NCBI RefSeq assembly: GCF_900302485.1 | Contig: NZ_OMOI01000001.1 | Span: forward strand, 62,001 to 126,000 | Reading direction: 5' to 3' | DNA length: 64,000 nt | Source of the DNA: Aliiroseovarius pelagivivens | Lineage (GTDB): Bacteria > Pseudomonadota > Alphaproteobacteria > Rhodobacterales > Rhodobacteraceae | Shown: piece after piece, positions 23,847 to 32,595 of the stretch | Position numbering within the stretch: the first letter of the stretch is position 1 | Layout: each line of letters begins with the position of its first letter | The notes under the pieces: generated by a model | Told to the model about the DNA's origin: nothing | Databases searched by the model: none | What the model saw: the letters and a program-made list of their open reading frames with translations, nothing else | Position numbers and translations under genes: made by a program

Positions 23847-24695
23847 CTACAATCTCTTGCGCGACGTGACGGGGCCATCGCCCTGCGCTGCGATGCGCGC
23901 GATGGCATCCGCTGTACTCTCATAAACCACCGACATGTGATGTGCGTTGGCGTGAATGATCCGCGCGGCATCCACCACCATCGCCACATGACCTTTCCAA
24001 AACAAAATATCGCCGCGCTGAAGTGGCGCATCATCGGGAATGTCGTGACCCAGCGCGGCCTCTTGCAGATCGCTGTCGGCAGGGCAGGGGATGCCACAGG
24101 CCAGAAGGGCTGCTTGCACAAGACCCGAACAGTCGATGCCAAAGCCCGAGTTACCCGCCCAGACATAGGGCGTATCCAGAAACTGCTCGGCAATCGCGAC
24201 GGGATCCGAAGAAAACGCGTCAAGCGGGCACAGATGTGATGCAGGGATATGGCCGTGTTTCGGGGCCGACATTGGGGTCGCGGGTAGTTTCACCTCAGCC
24301 CACTTTCCCTTCAGGGCCACCACTTGTACGCGGCTGTTTAAATGAAACACGCGATTATGCGGCGTTTTGAAGTTCGGATCTGGGTACATATGTGTGGTGC
24401 GGTGGGTCACGCGGTGGGTCAAAGACTGAGGGTCACCTAGGCTCCACGCTTCAAGATAACCGACATAGCCATCTTTCAGCGACTGGCCGAAGACCATGTG
24501 ATCGTCGCCATCCAGAATGTTGAACTGATCCCCTGACAGAACTTGCCGGTCTCGATTTCCGCTGGGAGCATCCAGCAGAAAGCTGTCGCCGACGACCTGT
24601 TTCAGAGTGCCGTCCGTGAAACGAGGGGCGTCGACCTTCCCACGCAAGCTTTCATGCGCGACATGGTCATTGGCGGGGGTCAGGCGGCGGTCCAT
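23847..24695 (-). CDS. NlpC/P60 family cysteine peptidase with SH3 domain
   Basis: 282 residues. An N-terminal bacterial SH3-like region (about 35-150) precedes an NlpC/P60 domain with Cys189 in GIDCSGLV and His236 in KGHVAMVV; His248 may complete the site. The pattern is that of gamma-D-glutamyl-L-diamino acid dipeptidyl peptidases, which cut peptidoglycan peptides. No signal peptide is present, so it more likely acts on cytoplasmic murein peptides during recycling. Its ATG shares one base with the stop of the aminopeptidase gene (TAATG), suggesting coupled synthesis. Confidence 0.9.
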   Translation of the reverse strand: MDRRLTPANDHVAHESLRGKVDAPRFTDGTLKQVVGDSFLLDAPSGNRDRQVLSGDQFNILDGDDHMVFGQSLKDGYVGYLEAWSLGDPQSLTHRVTHRTTHMYPDPNFKTPHNRVFHLNSRVQVVALKGKWAEVKLPATPMSAPKHGHIPASHLCPLDAFSSDPVAIAEQFLDTPYVWAGNSGFGIDCSGLVQAALLACGIPCPADSDLQEAALGHDIPDDAPLQRGDILFWKGHVAMVVDAARIIHANAHHMSVVYESTADAIARIAAQGDGPVTSRKRL

Positions 24696-26077
24696 TACAG
24701 CTCCAACAGGTCAGGCAGCGCATCCAGAAGCGCACGCGCGCCCATGCCCACGCCACCTTTTGGGCGGCCCGGCGCGGCGGTCGGATTCCAGCCATAGATG
24801 TCGAAATGCACATAGCGCGGCGTGTCGGTGACGAAGCGCCGCAAGAACAGGGCGGCCGTGATCGAGCCTGCGAATCCACCCTTCGGCGCGTTGTCCAGAT
24901 CGGCAATGCCGGGTTCGATCATCGCTTCATACGGGTCCCAGAAGGGCAGCTCCCACACCGGGTCGGCGCTGGATTGCGCGCCGTTGCGCAGGGCGTCGGC
25001 GTCTGTCGTTTCGGTTGCGTAGAAGGGCGACAGGTCCGGTCCGACAGCGACGCGCGCGGCCCCGGTCAGTGTGGCCATCGAGACGATCAGGTCCGGTGTT
25101 TCTTCATCCGCCAGCGCCAGCGCATCCGCCAGCACAAGACGCCCCTCGGCATCCGTATTGTTGATCTCGACCGTTAGACCCTTGCGCGAGGTCAGGATAT
25201 CGCCGGGACGGAACGCATTGCCCGCAACGGCGTTCTCGACCGCCGGGATTAGCACCCGCAGGCGCAGCTTCAGGCCAAGCGCCATGATCATCTGGGCCAG
25301 TCCCAGCACCGTGGCCGCGCCGCCCATATCTTTCTTCATCAAGCCCATCGAGGCGCCGGGTTTCAGGTTCAGCCCGCCCGTGTCAAAGCAGACGCCCTTG
25401 CCGACCAAGGTCAGTGTCGGGCCTTCGTCGCCCCATCGCATGTCGATCAAGCGCGGAGCACGTGTGGCCGCGCGTCCAACCGCGTGGACCATCGGAAAGT
25501 TCTGGTCGAGCAGCGCTTTGCCCATGATGGTCGAGATTGTTGCGCCATGCGCCTCGGCCAGTTTGCGGACCGCCAGTTCCAGCTCGTCCGGCCCCATATC
25601 CTCGGCCGGGGTGTTGATCAGGTCGCGTGTCGCGACCTCTCCACCTGCGATGGTTTCCAAACGTGTGGCATCCACACCAGCGGGGGCCACAAGCTGTGCC
25701 TTGGGCGCCGATTGCGTGGCGTAGCGGTCGAAGCGGTAGCCTTCCAGAAGCCAGCCAAGGGCGAACTCCTGCGTGATCTGGTCAGAATGCGAACTGGCCA
25801 GTTGGTACACACCTTCTGGAAGTTTCCCTCGCGCCGCAACAGCTCCGAACCGTTTGCGGTTGCGTGCCTTCGCGGTGCCAAGGCCAACCAGAGCCATCTC
25901 GACCTCGCCAGAGGCCGACGGCACCACCAAGCATTGCCCCAGCCCCCCATCAAACCCATTGGCCGATGCCCATGTCTGAGCCGGTTTGGGAAGTGCGGAC
26001 AGCGCGTCGCCGGCGTCCTTCTCGATCAGGTAAAGCGGTATGGCCGCGTCAGTTTGGGTGGCGAAGGTCAGGGTCAT
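24695..26077 (-). CDS. Leucyl aminopeptidase (M17 family)
   Basis: 460 residues from the ATG at 26077, which has GAGG five bases upstream; the ATG at 26092 is an alternative. The C-terminal catalytic domain has GKGVCFDTGGLNLKP, KKDMGGAA and the NTDAEGRL signature, which together hold the two zinc ions and catalytic Lys/Arg. M17 enzymes release N-terminal amino acids from peptides. Coupling to an NlpC/P60 enzyme suggests joint degradation of murein or other peptides. It is not the PepA variant with a recognisable DNA-binding extension. Confidence 0.93.
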   Translation of the reverse strand: MTLTFATQTDAAIPLYLIEKDAGDALSALPKPAQTWASANGFDGGLGQCLVVPSASGEVEMALVGLGTAKARNRKRFGAVAARGKLPEGVYQLASSHSDQITQEFALGWLLEGYRFDRYATQSAPKAQLVAPAGVDATRLETIAGGEVATRDLINTPAEDMGPDELELAVRKLAEAHGATISTIMGKALLDQNFPMVHAVGRAATRAPRLIDMRWGDEGPTLTLVGKGVCFDTGGLNLKPGASMGLMKKDMGGAATVLGLAQMIMALGLKLRLRVLIPAVENAVAGNAFRPGDILTSRKGLTVEINNTDAEGRLVLADALALADEETPDLIVSMATLTGAARVAVGPDLSPFYATETTDADALRNGAQSSADPVWELPFWDPYEAMIEPGIADLDNAPKGGFAGSITAALFLRRFVTDTPRYVHFDIYGWNPTAAPGRPKGGVGMGARALLDALPDLLEL

Positions 26078-26161
26078 CAGGGCCTCGATCATTATCTGTG
26101 CCAGTTCTGTCTGGCAGAGTAACGCCCCCAAGCGCAGGGGCAATCCCCGATCTGTACCCGC

Positions 26162-26542
26162 CTAAAGTGACATGTCCTGAAGATCCCAGACGGCAATCAG
26201 GCTGCGTTCGCCCACGCGGCTTAGACGAGCCAGTGTCGCGGACAGTGCTGCCGAATCTTGTGTTGCGCATTGTTCAGCCACATCGCGGGCCACACGGGCC
26301 AGAGTGGTCATGCCCAGCCGCTGAGCAATGCGCTTCAGATCTTCGACACCTTTATGAAGGTCAGCATGTCGCCCGGACTTCTGTGCCTGTTGCAGCCGCG
26401 CCAACCAAAGCGCCAAATCCTCAAGCGATTGGTTCAGGTTGCGATCCGCCTGTACCGGCCCAAAGCGCACGTAGAGTGCGCGAAGCTGATCCCGGTCCAA
26501 ATTGATGTCTTCGAAGTAGGTTAAGTTCGCAATTTCAGTCAT
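26162..26542 (-). CDS. Hypothetical protein, degenerate Hpt-like helical bundle
   Basis: 126 residues, helical, no signal peptide. VEDLKRIAQRLGM (66-78) aligns with the Hpt phosphotransfer motif (AHxLKGxAxxLGA): Leu, Lys, Ala, Leu and Gly are kept, but the phospho-accepting histidine is Glu67 and the following Gly is Arg. LARVARDVAEQC after it also fits the Hpt helix. If real, this would be a histidine-less Hpt domain that binds partners but cannot relay phosphate. No kinase or receiver gene is nearby. The alignment was made by eye. Confidence 0.5.
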   Translation of the reverse strand: MTEIANLTYFEDINLDRDQLRALYVRFGPVQADRNLNQSLEDLALWLARLQQAQKSGRHADLHKGVEDLKRIAQRLGMTTLARVARDVAEQCATQDSAALSATLARLSRVGERSLIAVWDLQDMSL

Positions 26543-26681
26543 ACTAGCACCCCGGTTGTATCTATCCCTCGGGGGTAGAATGACCGGAGTGCCTCAAGAA
26601 ATCGTATATCAGTGCCTAAAAATTGCTCGAATTTGGGGCGTTTCCAGCGTAGATACTTTCCGATGCAGACAGGAGACAAAC

Positions 26682-27329
26682 ATGAACACAGCTCGTCCAC
26701 TTCCTAGCTATCTCGTGCAGCGCTATCATGGTTGGAGCGCAACGACGTTCTCCGAGAATAAATCTTGGTATCGCCGCCTAGCAGACGAAGGTCAGCGCCC
26801 GCGCAGCATGATTATTTCGTGCTGTGACAGCCGTGTTCATGTGACGCAGATGTTCGGCGCCGATCAAGGTGAGATCTTCCTGCACCGCAACATCGCCAAC
26901 CTTGTCCCGCCGTTCGCACCGGATGGCGATTATCACGGCACCTCGGCGGCTGTGGAATATGCGGTCACTGCCCTTAAAGTGTCGCATCTTATCGTATTGG
27001 GTCACTCGAAATGCGGCGGTGTGAAGGGCTTCCACGAGAAGTGTTTGGGCAATGCGCCAGAGCTCGCTGAAAACACCTCGTTCGTTGGTCGCTGGATCGA
27101 CATTCTTCAGCCGGGCTATGATCGTCTTGGCGGCAACGATGCCGATATCGACGATGCGACCCTTGAGAAAGAAGGCGTTCTTGTATCCCTGGAAAACCTG
27201 ATGACCTTCCCCTTCGTGCGCGACGCGGTTGAATCCGAAAAGCTGTCACTGCACGGGCTGTGGACTGACATCGGTGAAGGTGGGCTGGAATTTTTTAACG
27301 CTGAAACCGGCGCCTTCGAGGCGTTGTAA
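26682..27329 (+). CDS. Beta-class carbonic anhydrase
   Basis: 215 residues from the ATG at 26682 (AGGAG upstream). The zinc ligands are Cys47, His108 and Cys111, in CCDSRV and GHSKCGG; Asp49 and Arg51 form the catalytic dyad. It interconverts CO2 and bicarbonate, supplying bicarbonate to carboxylases. It lies alone, downstream of the divergent Hpt-like gene, and ends before a long hairpin. Confidence 0.94.
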   Translation: MNTARPLPSYLVQRYHGWSATTFSENKSWYRRLADEGQRPRSMIISCCDSRVHVTQMFGADQGEIFLHRNIANLVPPFAPDGDYHGTSAAVEYAVTALKVSHLIVLGHSKCGGVKGFHEKCLGNAPELAENTSFVGRWIDILQPGYDRLGGNDADIDDATLEKEGVLVSLENLMTFPFVRDAVESEKLSLHGLWTDIGEGGLEFFNAETGAFEAL

Positions 27330-27336
27330 GTTTGAT

Positions 27337-27370
27337 GGCAGGGCAGTGCGATTTTCGCGTTTGCCCTGCC
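27337..27370 (+). terminator. Hairpin after the carbonic anhydrase gene
   Basis: GGCAGGGCA (27337-27345) pairs perfectly with TGCCCTGCC (27362-27370). The enclosed bases can form an inner GCGA/TCGC stem. No T-run follows, so termination is likely but not certain. Confidence 0.55.
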
Positions 27371-27374
27371 CCAA

Positions 27375-27388
27375 TTGACGCGAGTCAA
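27375..27388. promoter_or_regulatory. FNR/FixK-type box upstream of the HemG-like gene
   Basis: TTGAC-GCGA-GTCAA is a perfect palindrome of the TTGA(T/C)-N4-(A/G)TCAA type bound by FnrL/FixK regulators. It is 114 nt before the start codon, leaving room for a promoter and 5' leader. Confidence 0.65.
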
Positions 27389-27502
27389 TGAAAACCTCTT
27401 AGACATTATGCCAAGCTGACAGTGTTCAGTGTGATCGCGGATTAACCTCTGCGAGCACAGGTTTCGCGTCTGCACGGCCCGTTGGGGCTGAAGGAGGTTC
27501 CT

Positions 27503-28039
27503 ATGAAAATTCTTGTTTCCTATGCCACAAGCGAAGGCCACACGCGCAAAATTGCTCGGTGGATCGCTGACAGGATTTATGATCAAGGCCATTCGGTCGA
27601 GCTGCTTTCCCTAGTGGACAAAAAGGACATTGATCTTGGGCGGTTCGACGGTGCGATTTTGGCCAGCTCGGTGCATGTTGGGCACTATCAGCCGGAAGTG
27701 GCCGAGTTCGCCGGCGAGCACGCAACGCGGTTGGCGCAGATGCCGACGTTGTTTTTGTCGGTGTCGCTTTCAGCAGCAGGGCATGATGCCGACGACTGGC
27801 GCGGACTCGAGCGCATTCTGGATGATTTCACAGATGCCACCAACTGGACGCCTGATCGCGTAGTTCAAGTGGCCGGTGCCTATATGCCGTCCGAATACGG
27901 TGTATTAAGCCGTTTCGTCATGCGTCGTATCATTGCGGGGCAGGATCCCGAGGCCGATCTGGATGCGGATCATGACTATACGGATTGGGAGGCATTGGGC
28001 AGCGAGCTGGACAGCTGGCTGGCGCAGGCAGAGGCGTGA
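27503..28039 (+). CDS. Flavodoxin-domain protein, HemG-like protoporphyrinogen oxidase
   Basis: 178 residues from the ATG at 27503 (AAGGAGG upstream). The FMN phosphate loop is SYATSEGHTRKIA (6-18). The later parts, ILASSVHVGHYQPEVAEF, FLSVSLSA and VAGAYMPSEYGVLSRFVMRRI, match HemG, which oxidises protoporphyrinogen IX using respiratory quinone instead of oxygen. The long insert loop typical of HemG is present, unlike in electron-transfer flavodoxins. hemE, hemC and hemF are 6-11 kb away. An FNR-type box upstream fits induction when oxygen is low. Other flavodoxin-like roles are possible. Confidence 0.78.
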   Translation: MKILVSYATSEGHTRKIARWIADRIYDQGHSVELLSLVDKKDIDLGRFDGAILASSVHVGHYQPEVAEFAGEHATRLAQMPTLFLSVSLSAAGHDADDWRGLERILDDFTDATNWTPDRVVQVAGAYMPSEYGVLSRFVMRRIIAGQDPEADLDADHDYTDWEALGSELDSWLAQAEA

Positions 28040-28057
28040 TCTTGCATCACTCTGATG

Positions 28058-28087
28058 GGTATGGGCCCGCTGTCGCTGGCCCATACC
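28058..28087. terminator. Hairpin between the convergent HemG-like and DUF4139 genes
   Basis: GGTATGGGCC (28058-28067) and GGCCCATACC (28078-28087) form a perfect 10-bp stem with a 10-nt loop. There is no T-run. Its place between two converging stops suggests transcript-end function. Confidence 0.5.
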
Positions 28088-28135
28088 TGAAAGATTGTCA
28101 CCCGTGGCGCTGAAGCATCGTCGCGGCCACCAAGC

Positions 28136-29758
28136 TTACGGTGCCCACGATAGGGTCTTGCCCTCGGGCCAGCGCAGCGTGGTTGCGATGCTGATCTCGG
28201 ACTGTCCACCCGCGGGCACGCTCAGATCCCAGACGGACACCCCGCGACGATCCTCGAAATCGGTTTCCGTGGGCGCGGGGGTGGCATTCACGGTCACGTT
28301 CAGCTCTTCCTGTTCGGAATAGGTCGTGGGGAAGAACACCCGCAGGTCTTCGGCGTTGCCGCTTAGGTTCTCGACCCGCACCAAGGCCTGATGGGTCTGA
28401 GACGTGGCGGATTTGATGAACCCGCGCTCGCCTACTTGATTATCCTTTACGATATAGGTCAGGCGGATGTGCTCGACCGGACCGAAGGGCAGGTCGGCCG
28501 TATCGGCAGCTGCAATCGGCAAGAAATCGTCCTCGGCAACCAAAACACCATCCCGATAGAAGCTTGCCAGCCCGCCAAGCAATGGTGCGCCGCTGTTATT
28601 GGTCAGCGAAGCCACCAGATAGGCGGTGTCGTCACGTCGAGGCGCGGCGTGAATCTGGGTTTCGATAGGCAGTTCAAGCTGACCAAATTCAAGAAGAAGA
28701 GTGTCAGATGGGCCAATGCTTACGGGCTGGGAGTAATCATAGGTGACGGCAAATTCGCCATAGTTCGCGCCGAACGCGGCTTCCTCGACGACGACGATCT
28801 CTTCCTCATATAACGCGTCGGCCGAATACCCTGCGACCTCGCTTCGTTTCAACGTGACGGGCTCAGGGTCGTAAACACGGGCGTGTCGGCCAAGCACGCG
28901 GCTGGGGCCGGTTTGTCCGTTGGGGTCTGTGGTGGACAGCTTCAGGTCAATGTCTTGCCAGCTTACCTCGCCTGAAGCCTTAATGCCTGCTTTGCGGTGA
29001 ACCAAAAGCGTGTCTGGCGTGTCCGAGTTCAGGTGCACCTCGTAAATAGGCTGCCAGTAAGCCCCTTCTGCATAGGCGATCAATTCAATCTGAGCGTCGG
29101 TTGCGGCTGGGGTGCTTAGGCGAACCGCCCACAGATTCTCGCCTTCCTCGGGTGGCAACATCCGGGACAGTTTGGTTTGCGCTTTGGCAAGGTCTTCGGC
29201 CAGCTCTATCTTTCGCTCTTTTGCGGCGCTGATCTGGGCTGACTGTTTGGTGATCTCGGCATGCGTCGCCTCGGTCTCGCTCAGCACCGTGGTTGATATG
29301 GTCAGGATGTCCTTCGCATCCAATTCCAGATCTCCGGCAGACAGGGACCCCAAGAACGCGAGCTGAGCCTCAAGGGCACGCATCCGTCCGCTCAGTTCCA
29401 TCATGGTCTGATCATGCGCCTCAAGCGCATCTTGTGCGGTGTCCACGGCAGCCTGCGCGGCAGCCTGATCCGGGGTCAGATAGGCATCCTGATCCTGTAC
29501 CCCACCTTCTTGCAACTTCACCTGCGTGATGGTCACGCCCTCTGTCACACTGCGGATCTGAGGGATGCTGTCGTGATCGCTAAACTCAAACGGAAACAGC
29601 ACCTCGTGCGTGCCGGCGGGCAGCGTCAGGGTGATGTGATGCGTGACCTCGGCCACCTGAGGATAAAGCGTTGCCGACACGGCGCGGGGTGCGGTGTGGA
29701 AGGTGTCGGCAAAGGAAGGGGCTGCGGTCAGCAGCAGAAGGGGCAAAGTATAACGCAT
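28136..29758 (-). CDS. DUF4139 domain protein (mucoidy inhibitor MuiA-like)
   Basis: 540 residues with a Sec signal (cut near residue 17, ending PSFA). The N-terminal DUF4140 region holds ATLYPQVAEVTHHITLTLPA and is followed by a coiled coil (about 95-205). The C-terminal DUF4139 half is beta-rich and contains AYWQPIYEVHL, then VSWQDIDLKLSTTDPNG. The family is named after MuiA, a suppressor of mucoid growth, but its mechanism is unknown. The protein should be periplasmic. An Asp/Glu-rich loop (YEEEIVVVEEA) is unusual within the barrel. Monocistronic. Confidence 0.85.
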   Translation of the reverse strand: MRYTLPLLLLTAAPSFADTFHTAPRAVSATLYPQVAEVTHHITLTLPAGTHEVLFPFEFSDHDSIPQIRSVTEGVTITQVKLQEGGVQDQDAYLTPDQAAAQAAVDTAQDALEAHDQTMMELSGRMRALEAQLAFLGSLSAGDLELDAKDILTISTTVLSETEATHAEITKQSAQISAAKERKIELAEDLAKAQTKLSRMLPPEEGENLWAVRLSTPAATDAQIELIAYAEGAYWQPIYEVHLNSDTPDTLLVHRKAGIKASGEVSWQDIDLKLSTTDPNGQTGPSRVLGRHARVYDPEPVTLKRSEVAGYSADALYEEEIVVVEEAAFGANYGEFAVTYDYSQPVSIGPSDTLLLEFGQLELPIETQIHAAPRRDDTAYLVASLTNNSGAPLLGGLASFYRDGVLVAEDDFLPIAAADTADLPFGPVEHIRLTYIVKDNQVGERGFIKSATSQTHQALVRVENLSGNAEDLRVFFPTTYSEQEELNVTVNATPAPTETDFEDRRGVSVWDLSVPAGGQSEISIATTLRWPEGKTLSWAP

Positions 29759-29847
29759 GGAAAATGCCTTTTAACAGTCAGATACAACAGCGGCATCGCT
29801 GTATGCGAGAGTGTTTCAGACCCAATTCCCCTTGCCAATGCCCCAAA

Positions 29848-29880
29848 CGAAAAAGCCCCGCTGTTCGGCGGGGCTTTTCC
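29848..29880 (-). terminator. Intrinsic terminator after asd
   Basis: GCCCCGC (29855-29861) pairs with GCGGGGC (29868-29874), flanked by AAAAA and TTTT; the minus strand runs into TTTTTCG. It lies 20 nt past the asd stop. Confidence 0.87.
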
Positions 29881-29899
29881 TATTCGACTGTCAGGAGGT

Positions 29900-30922
29900 T
29901 TAGCCCTTCTTCAGAACCTCACGGCCCAGCAGCTCAGCGATCTGGACGGCGTTCAGGGCAGCACCCTTACGCAGGTTGTCCGAAACGCACCACATGTTCA
30001 GGCCGTTCTCGACCGTCACGTCCTGACGGATACGGCTGATGAAGGTCGCGAAATCGCCTACGCATTCGACCGGAGTGACATAGCCACCGTTCTCGCGCTT
30101 ATCCACGACCAGAATGCCGGGGGCTGTACGCAGGATGTCGCGGGCTTCGTCTTCGTCCAGGAACTCTTCGGTTTCGATGTTGATCGATTCCGAGTGGCCA
30201 ACGAAGACCGGCACGCGCACGCAGGTCGCAGTGACTTTGATCGACGGATCGACGATCTTCTTCGTCTCGGCGATCATCTTCCATTCTTCTTTCGTGTCGC
30301 CCGAGTCCATGAAGACGTCGATGTGCGGGATCACGTTGAAGGCGATCTGCTTGGGATAGACCTTCGGTTCCACTTCCTGACCCGGCACATACATGCCCTT
30401 GGTCTGGTTCCACAGCTCGTCAATCGCGTCTTTGCCCGAACCGGACACCGACTGATAGGTCGACACGACAACGCGTTTGATTTTGGCGCGGTCATGCAGA
30501 GGCTTCAGCGCAACAACCATCTGCGCAGTCGAGCAGTTGGGGTTCGCGATGATGTTCTTGTTCTTATAGCCGTGGATCGCCTGCGGGTTTACCTCGGGCA
30601 CGATCAGCGGGATGTCGGGGTCATACCGGTACAGCGACGAGTTATCGATCACCACACAACCCGCTTTCGCAGCTTTGGGCGCGTATTGCTTGGTCGCTTC
30701 CGAGCCCACGGCGAACAGCGCCATGTCCCAGCCGGTGAAGTCGAAGGTGTCCAGATCCTGGGTGGTCAGGGTCTTGTCACCAAAGCTGACTTCAGTACCG
30801 AGCGAACGGCGCGATGCAAGCGCGGCGATCTCGTCTACAGGAAACTGGCGCTCTGCCAGGATGTTCAGCATTTCGCGGCCCACGTTGCCCGTGGCGCCTA
30901 CGACGGCGACTTTATAGCCCAT
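29900..30922 (-). CDS. asd: Aspartate-semialdehyde dehydrogenase
   Basis: 340 residues. The NADP loop is VVGATGNVGREM (7-18) and the catalytic cysteine is Cys130 in ANPNCSTAQ; the SGSGKDAIDELW block and the C-terminal substrate-binding arginine and histidine regions are intact. It reduces aspartyl phosphate to aspartate semialdehyde, the branch point to lysine/diaminopimelate, threonine and methionine. lysA of the same pathway lies at 61841-63106. AGGAGG precedes the ATG. Confidence 0.96.
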   Translation of the reverse strand: MGYKVAVVGATGNVGREMLNILAERQFPVDEIAALASRRSLGTEVSFGDKTLTTQDLDTFDFTGWDMALFAVGSEATKQYAPKAAKAGCVVIDNSSLYRYDPDIPLIVPEVNPQAIHGYKNKNIIANPNCSTAQMVVALKPLHDRAKIKRVVVSTYQSVSGSGKDAIDELWNQTKGMYVPGQEVEPKVYPKQIAFNVIPHIDVFMDSGDTKEEWKMIAETKKIVDPSIKVTATCVRVPVFVGHSESINIETEEFLDEDEARDILRTAPGILVVDKRENGGYVTPVECVGDFATFISRIRQDVTVENGLNMWCVSDNLRKGAALNAVQIAELLGREVLKKG

Positions 30923-31278
30923 TACGGCCTCCTATAATGAATCTGTCTTTGAACCACCCAAAGACGGGGGGTTCCATAGAGCAATTCTGCCTTGCAGAAA
31001 AGGCCTTTCGCGGTACGCACGTATCATTTGTCGTTGACTTGTGTGGTTTTGGCTGTGATACGCGGGGTAACTGTCCGGTCGACGCGTGAGCGACCCGCCC
31101 CAGATGTGAGGCAGACAGTCTTTTCCACAAGTTCCCAAATCACGCGGGGTTCTAGCGGCCAAATCGGCGCATGGGCATTCGGCCCGCGCGCGAGCATTTG
31201 CTGCAAACCTAAGCGACGGGCGCAACTGCCCCACCCGCGTGAAAGCGGTGCACCATCGCGTGTGCCAGAAAGACGAAG
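30923..31278. other. Divergent intergenic region between asd and the DEAD-box helicase
   Basis: About 356 bases. It holds a fair promoter for the helicase (listed separately), which would give a 5' leader of about 210 nt. Such long leaders are common for cold- or stress-controlled RNA helicases. Several ORF-like stretches lack ribosome sites and were not accepted. No second promoter toward asd is obvious. Confidence 0.45.
31034..31061 (+). promoter_or_regulatory. Candidate sigma-70 promoter for the DEAD-box helicase
   Basis: TTGACT (31034-31039), a 16-nt spacer and TGATAC (31056-31061). It is a fair match to the vegetative consensus, facing the helicase gene. Confidence 0.4.
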
Positions 31279-32595
31279 ATGACGAAATTTGCAGATCTCG
31301 GGCTGGACCCGAAACTGGTCTCGGCCGTGACAGACGCCGGTTACGAGACCCCCACCCCCATTCAAATTCAGGCCATTCCCTTGGTGCTGGAAGGCCGTGA
31401 CGTAATGGGTCTGGCCCAAACCGGCACCGGCAAGACCGCCGCGTTTGGCCTGCCTTTGATCCACCAACTGTTGGGCAACCATGACAAGCGTCAGTCAAAA
31501 TCGGTCAAGGCACTGGTGCTGGCGCCGACGCGCGAGCTGGTCAATCAGATTGCCGACAACCTGCGCGCTTATGTGCAGGGCACGCACCTGAAAGTACGCA
31601 CTGTGGTCGGCGGTATGTCGATCAACAAACAGATCAGCATGCTGGCGCCGGGAATTGATATTCTTGTCGCCACGCCGGGACGCCTTATCGACCTAATGGA
31701 TCGCGGTGCGATTCGCTTGGACACGGCAACGTTCCTTGTGTTGGACGAAGCCGACCAGATGCTCGACATGGGCTTTATCCACGCGCTGCGCAAAATTGCC
31801 CCTGCGCTGGGCGAACCCCGCCAGACGATGCTGTTTTCCGCAACCATGCCCAAGCTGATGGCAGAGCTGTCGAAAGCATACCTGACAGATCCCGCCCGCG
31901 TGCAGGTGTCGCCCCCCGGTAAAGCCGCGGACAAGGTGACCCAAGGTCTGTACTATTGTCCCGACCGCAACGCGAAAATCAACAAACTGATCGACCTTCT
32001 GGGTCATGACGAAGATGCGCTTTCGCTGGTCTTCTCGCGTACCAAACACGGTGCCGAGAAGCTGATGAAGCACCTTGTGACCAAGGGCTTCAAGGCGGTC
32101 TCGATCCACGGCAACAAAAGTCAGGGCCAACGTGATCGCGCGCTTGCAGCTTTCCGCGCAGGCGAGGCACGTATTCTGGTCGCAACTGATGTGGCCGCGC
32201 GCGGGATCGACATTCCCGGCGTCAGCCATGTCTATAACTTCGACCTACCCGAGGTCGCCGACAACTATGTCCACCGCATTGGCCGTACTGCGCGTGCTGG
32301 TGCCGATGGCGACGCGATTTCCTTCGTGTCCGGTGTTGAACTGGGCCTGTTGCGTGACATCGAAAAGGTCATGAAGATCGAAATCCCCGTGCTGGGCGGC
32401 AAACGCCCCGCCGAGGAAAAACGCCCTCAGCGCGGTCAAGGCGGCGGTGGTGGTGGCGGTCGTCGCGGTGGCGGCGGCGGTGGCGCAGCTGCAGGCGGTG
32501 GACGCAGGCCGCGTGGCGCACAAGGGCAGAAACCTGCTGGCAACCCCGGAGGCGCACCTAAACAGCGTCGTCGCAGGCCCCGTAAGTCGGCTTAA
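31279..32595 (+). CDS. DEAD-box RNA helicase (RhlE/DeaD-like)
   Basis: 438 residues. The Q motif region (8-34) precedes Walker A AQTGTGKT (46-53), PTRELVNQI, VLDEADQMLDMGF, LFSATM, a second RecA domain with ARGIDIPGVSHVYNFDLP and HRIGRTAR. The tail after about residue 375 is Gly/Arg-rich with RRGGGGG repeats, typical of RhlE proteins that bind RNA through RGG-like sequences. These helicases remodel rRNA and mRNA, especially in the cold. Its stop overlaps the stop of the convergent MFS gene in the palindrome TTAA. Confidence 0.93.
   Translation: MTKFADLGLDPKLVSAVTDAGYETPTPIQIQAIPLVLEGRDVMGLAQTGTGKTAAFGLPLIHQLLGNHDKRQSKSVKALVLAPTRELVNQIADNLRAYVQGTHLKVRTVVGGMSINKQISMLAPGIDILVATPGRLIDLMDRGAIRLDTATFLVLDEADQMLDMGFIHALRKIAPALGEPRQTMLFSATMPKLMAELSKAYLTDPARVQVSPPGKAADKVTQGLYYCPDRNAKINKLIDLLGHDEDALSLVFSRTKHGAEKLMKHLVTKGFKAVSIHGNKSQGQRDRALAAFRAGEARILVATDVAARGIDIPGVSHVYNFDLPEVADNYVHRIGRTARAGADGDAISFVSGVELGLLRDIEKVMKIEIPVLGGKRPAEEKRPQRGQGGGGGGGRRGGGGGGAAAGGGRRPRGAQGQKPAGNPGGAPKQRRRRPRKSA

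Noticed and set aside
29414..30937. 507-codon plus-strand frame
   Set aside because: Antisense to asd and part of the DUF4139 gene, both with clear motifs; no family recognised.
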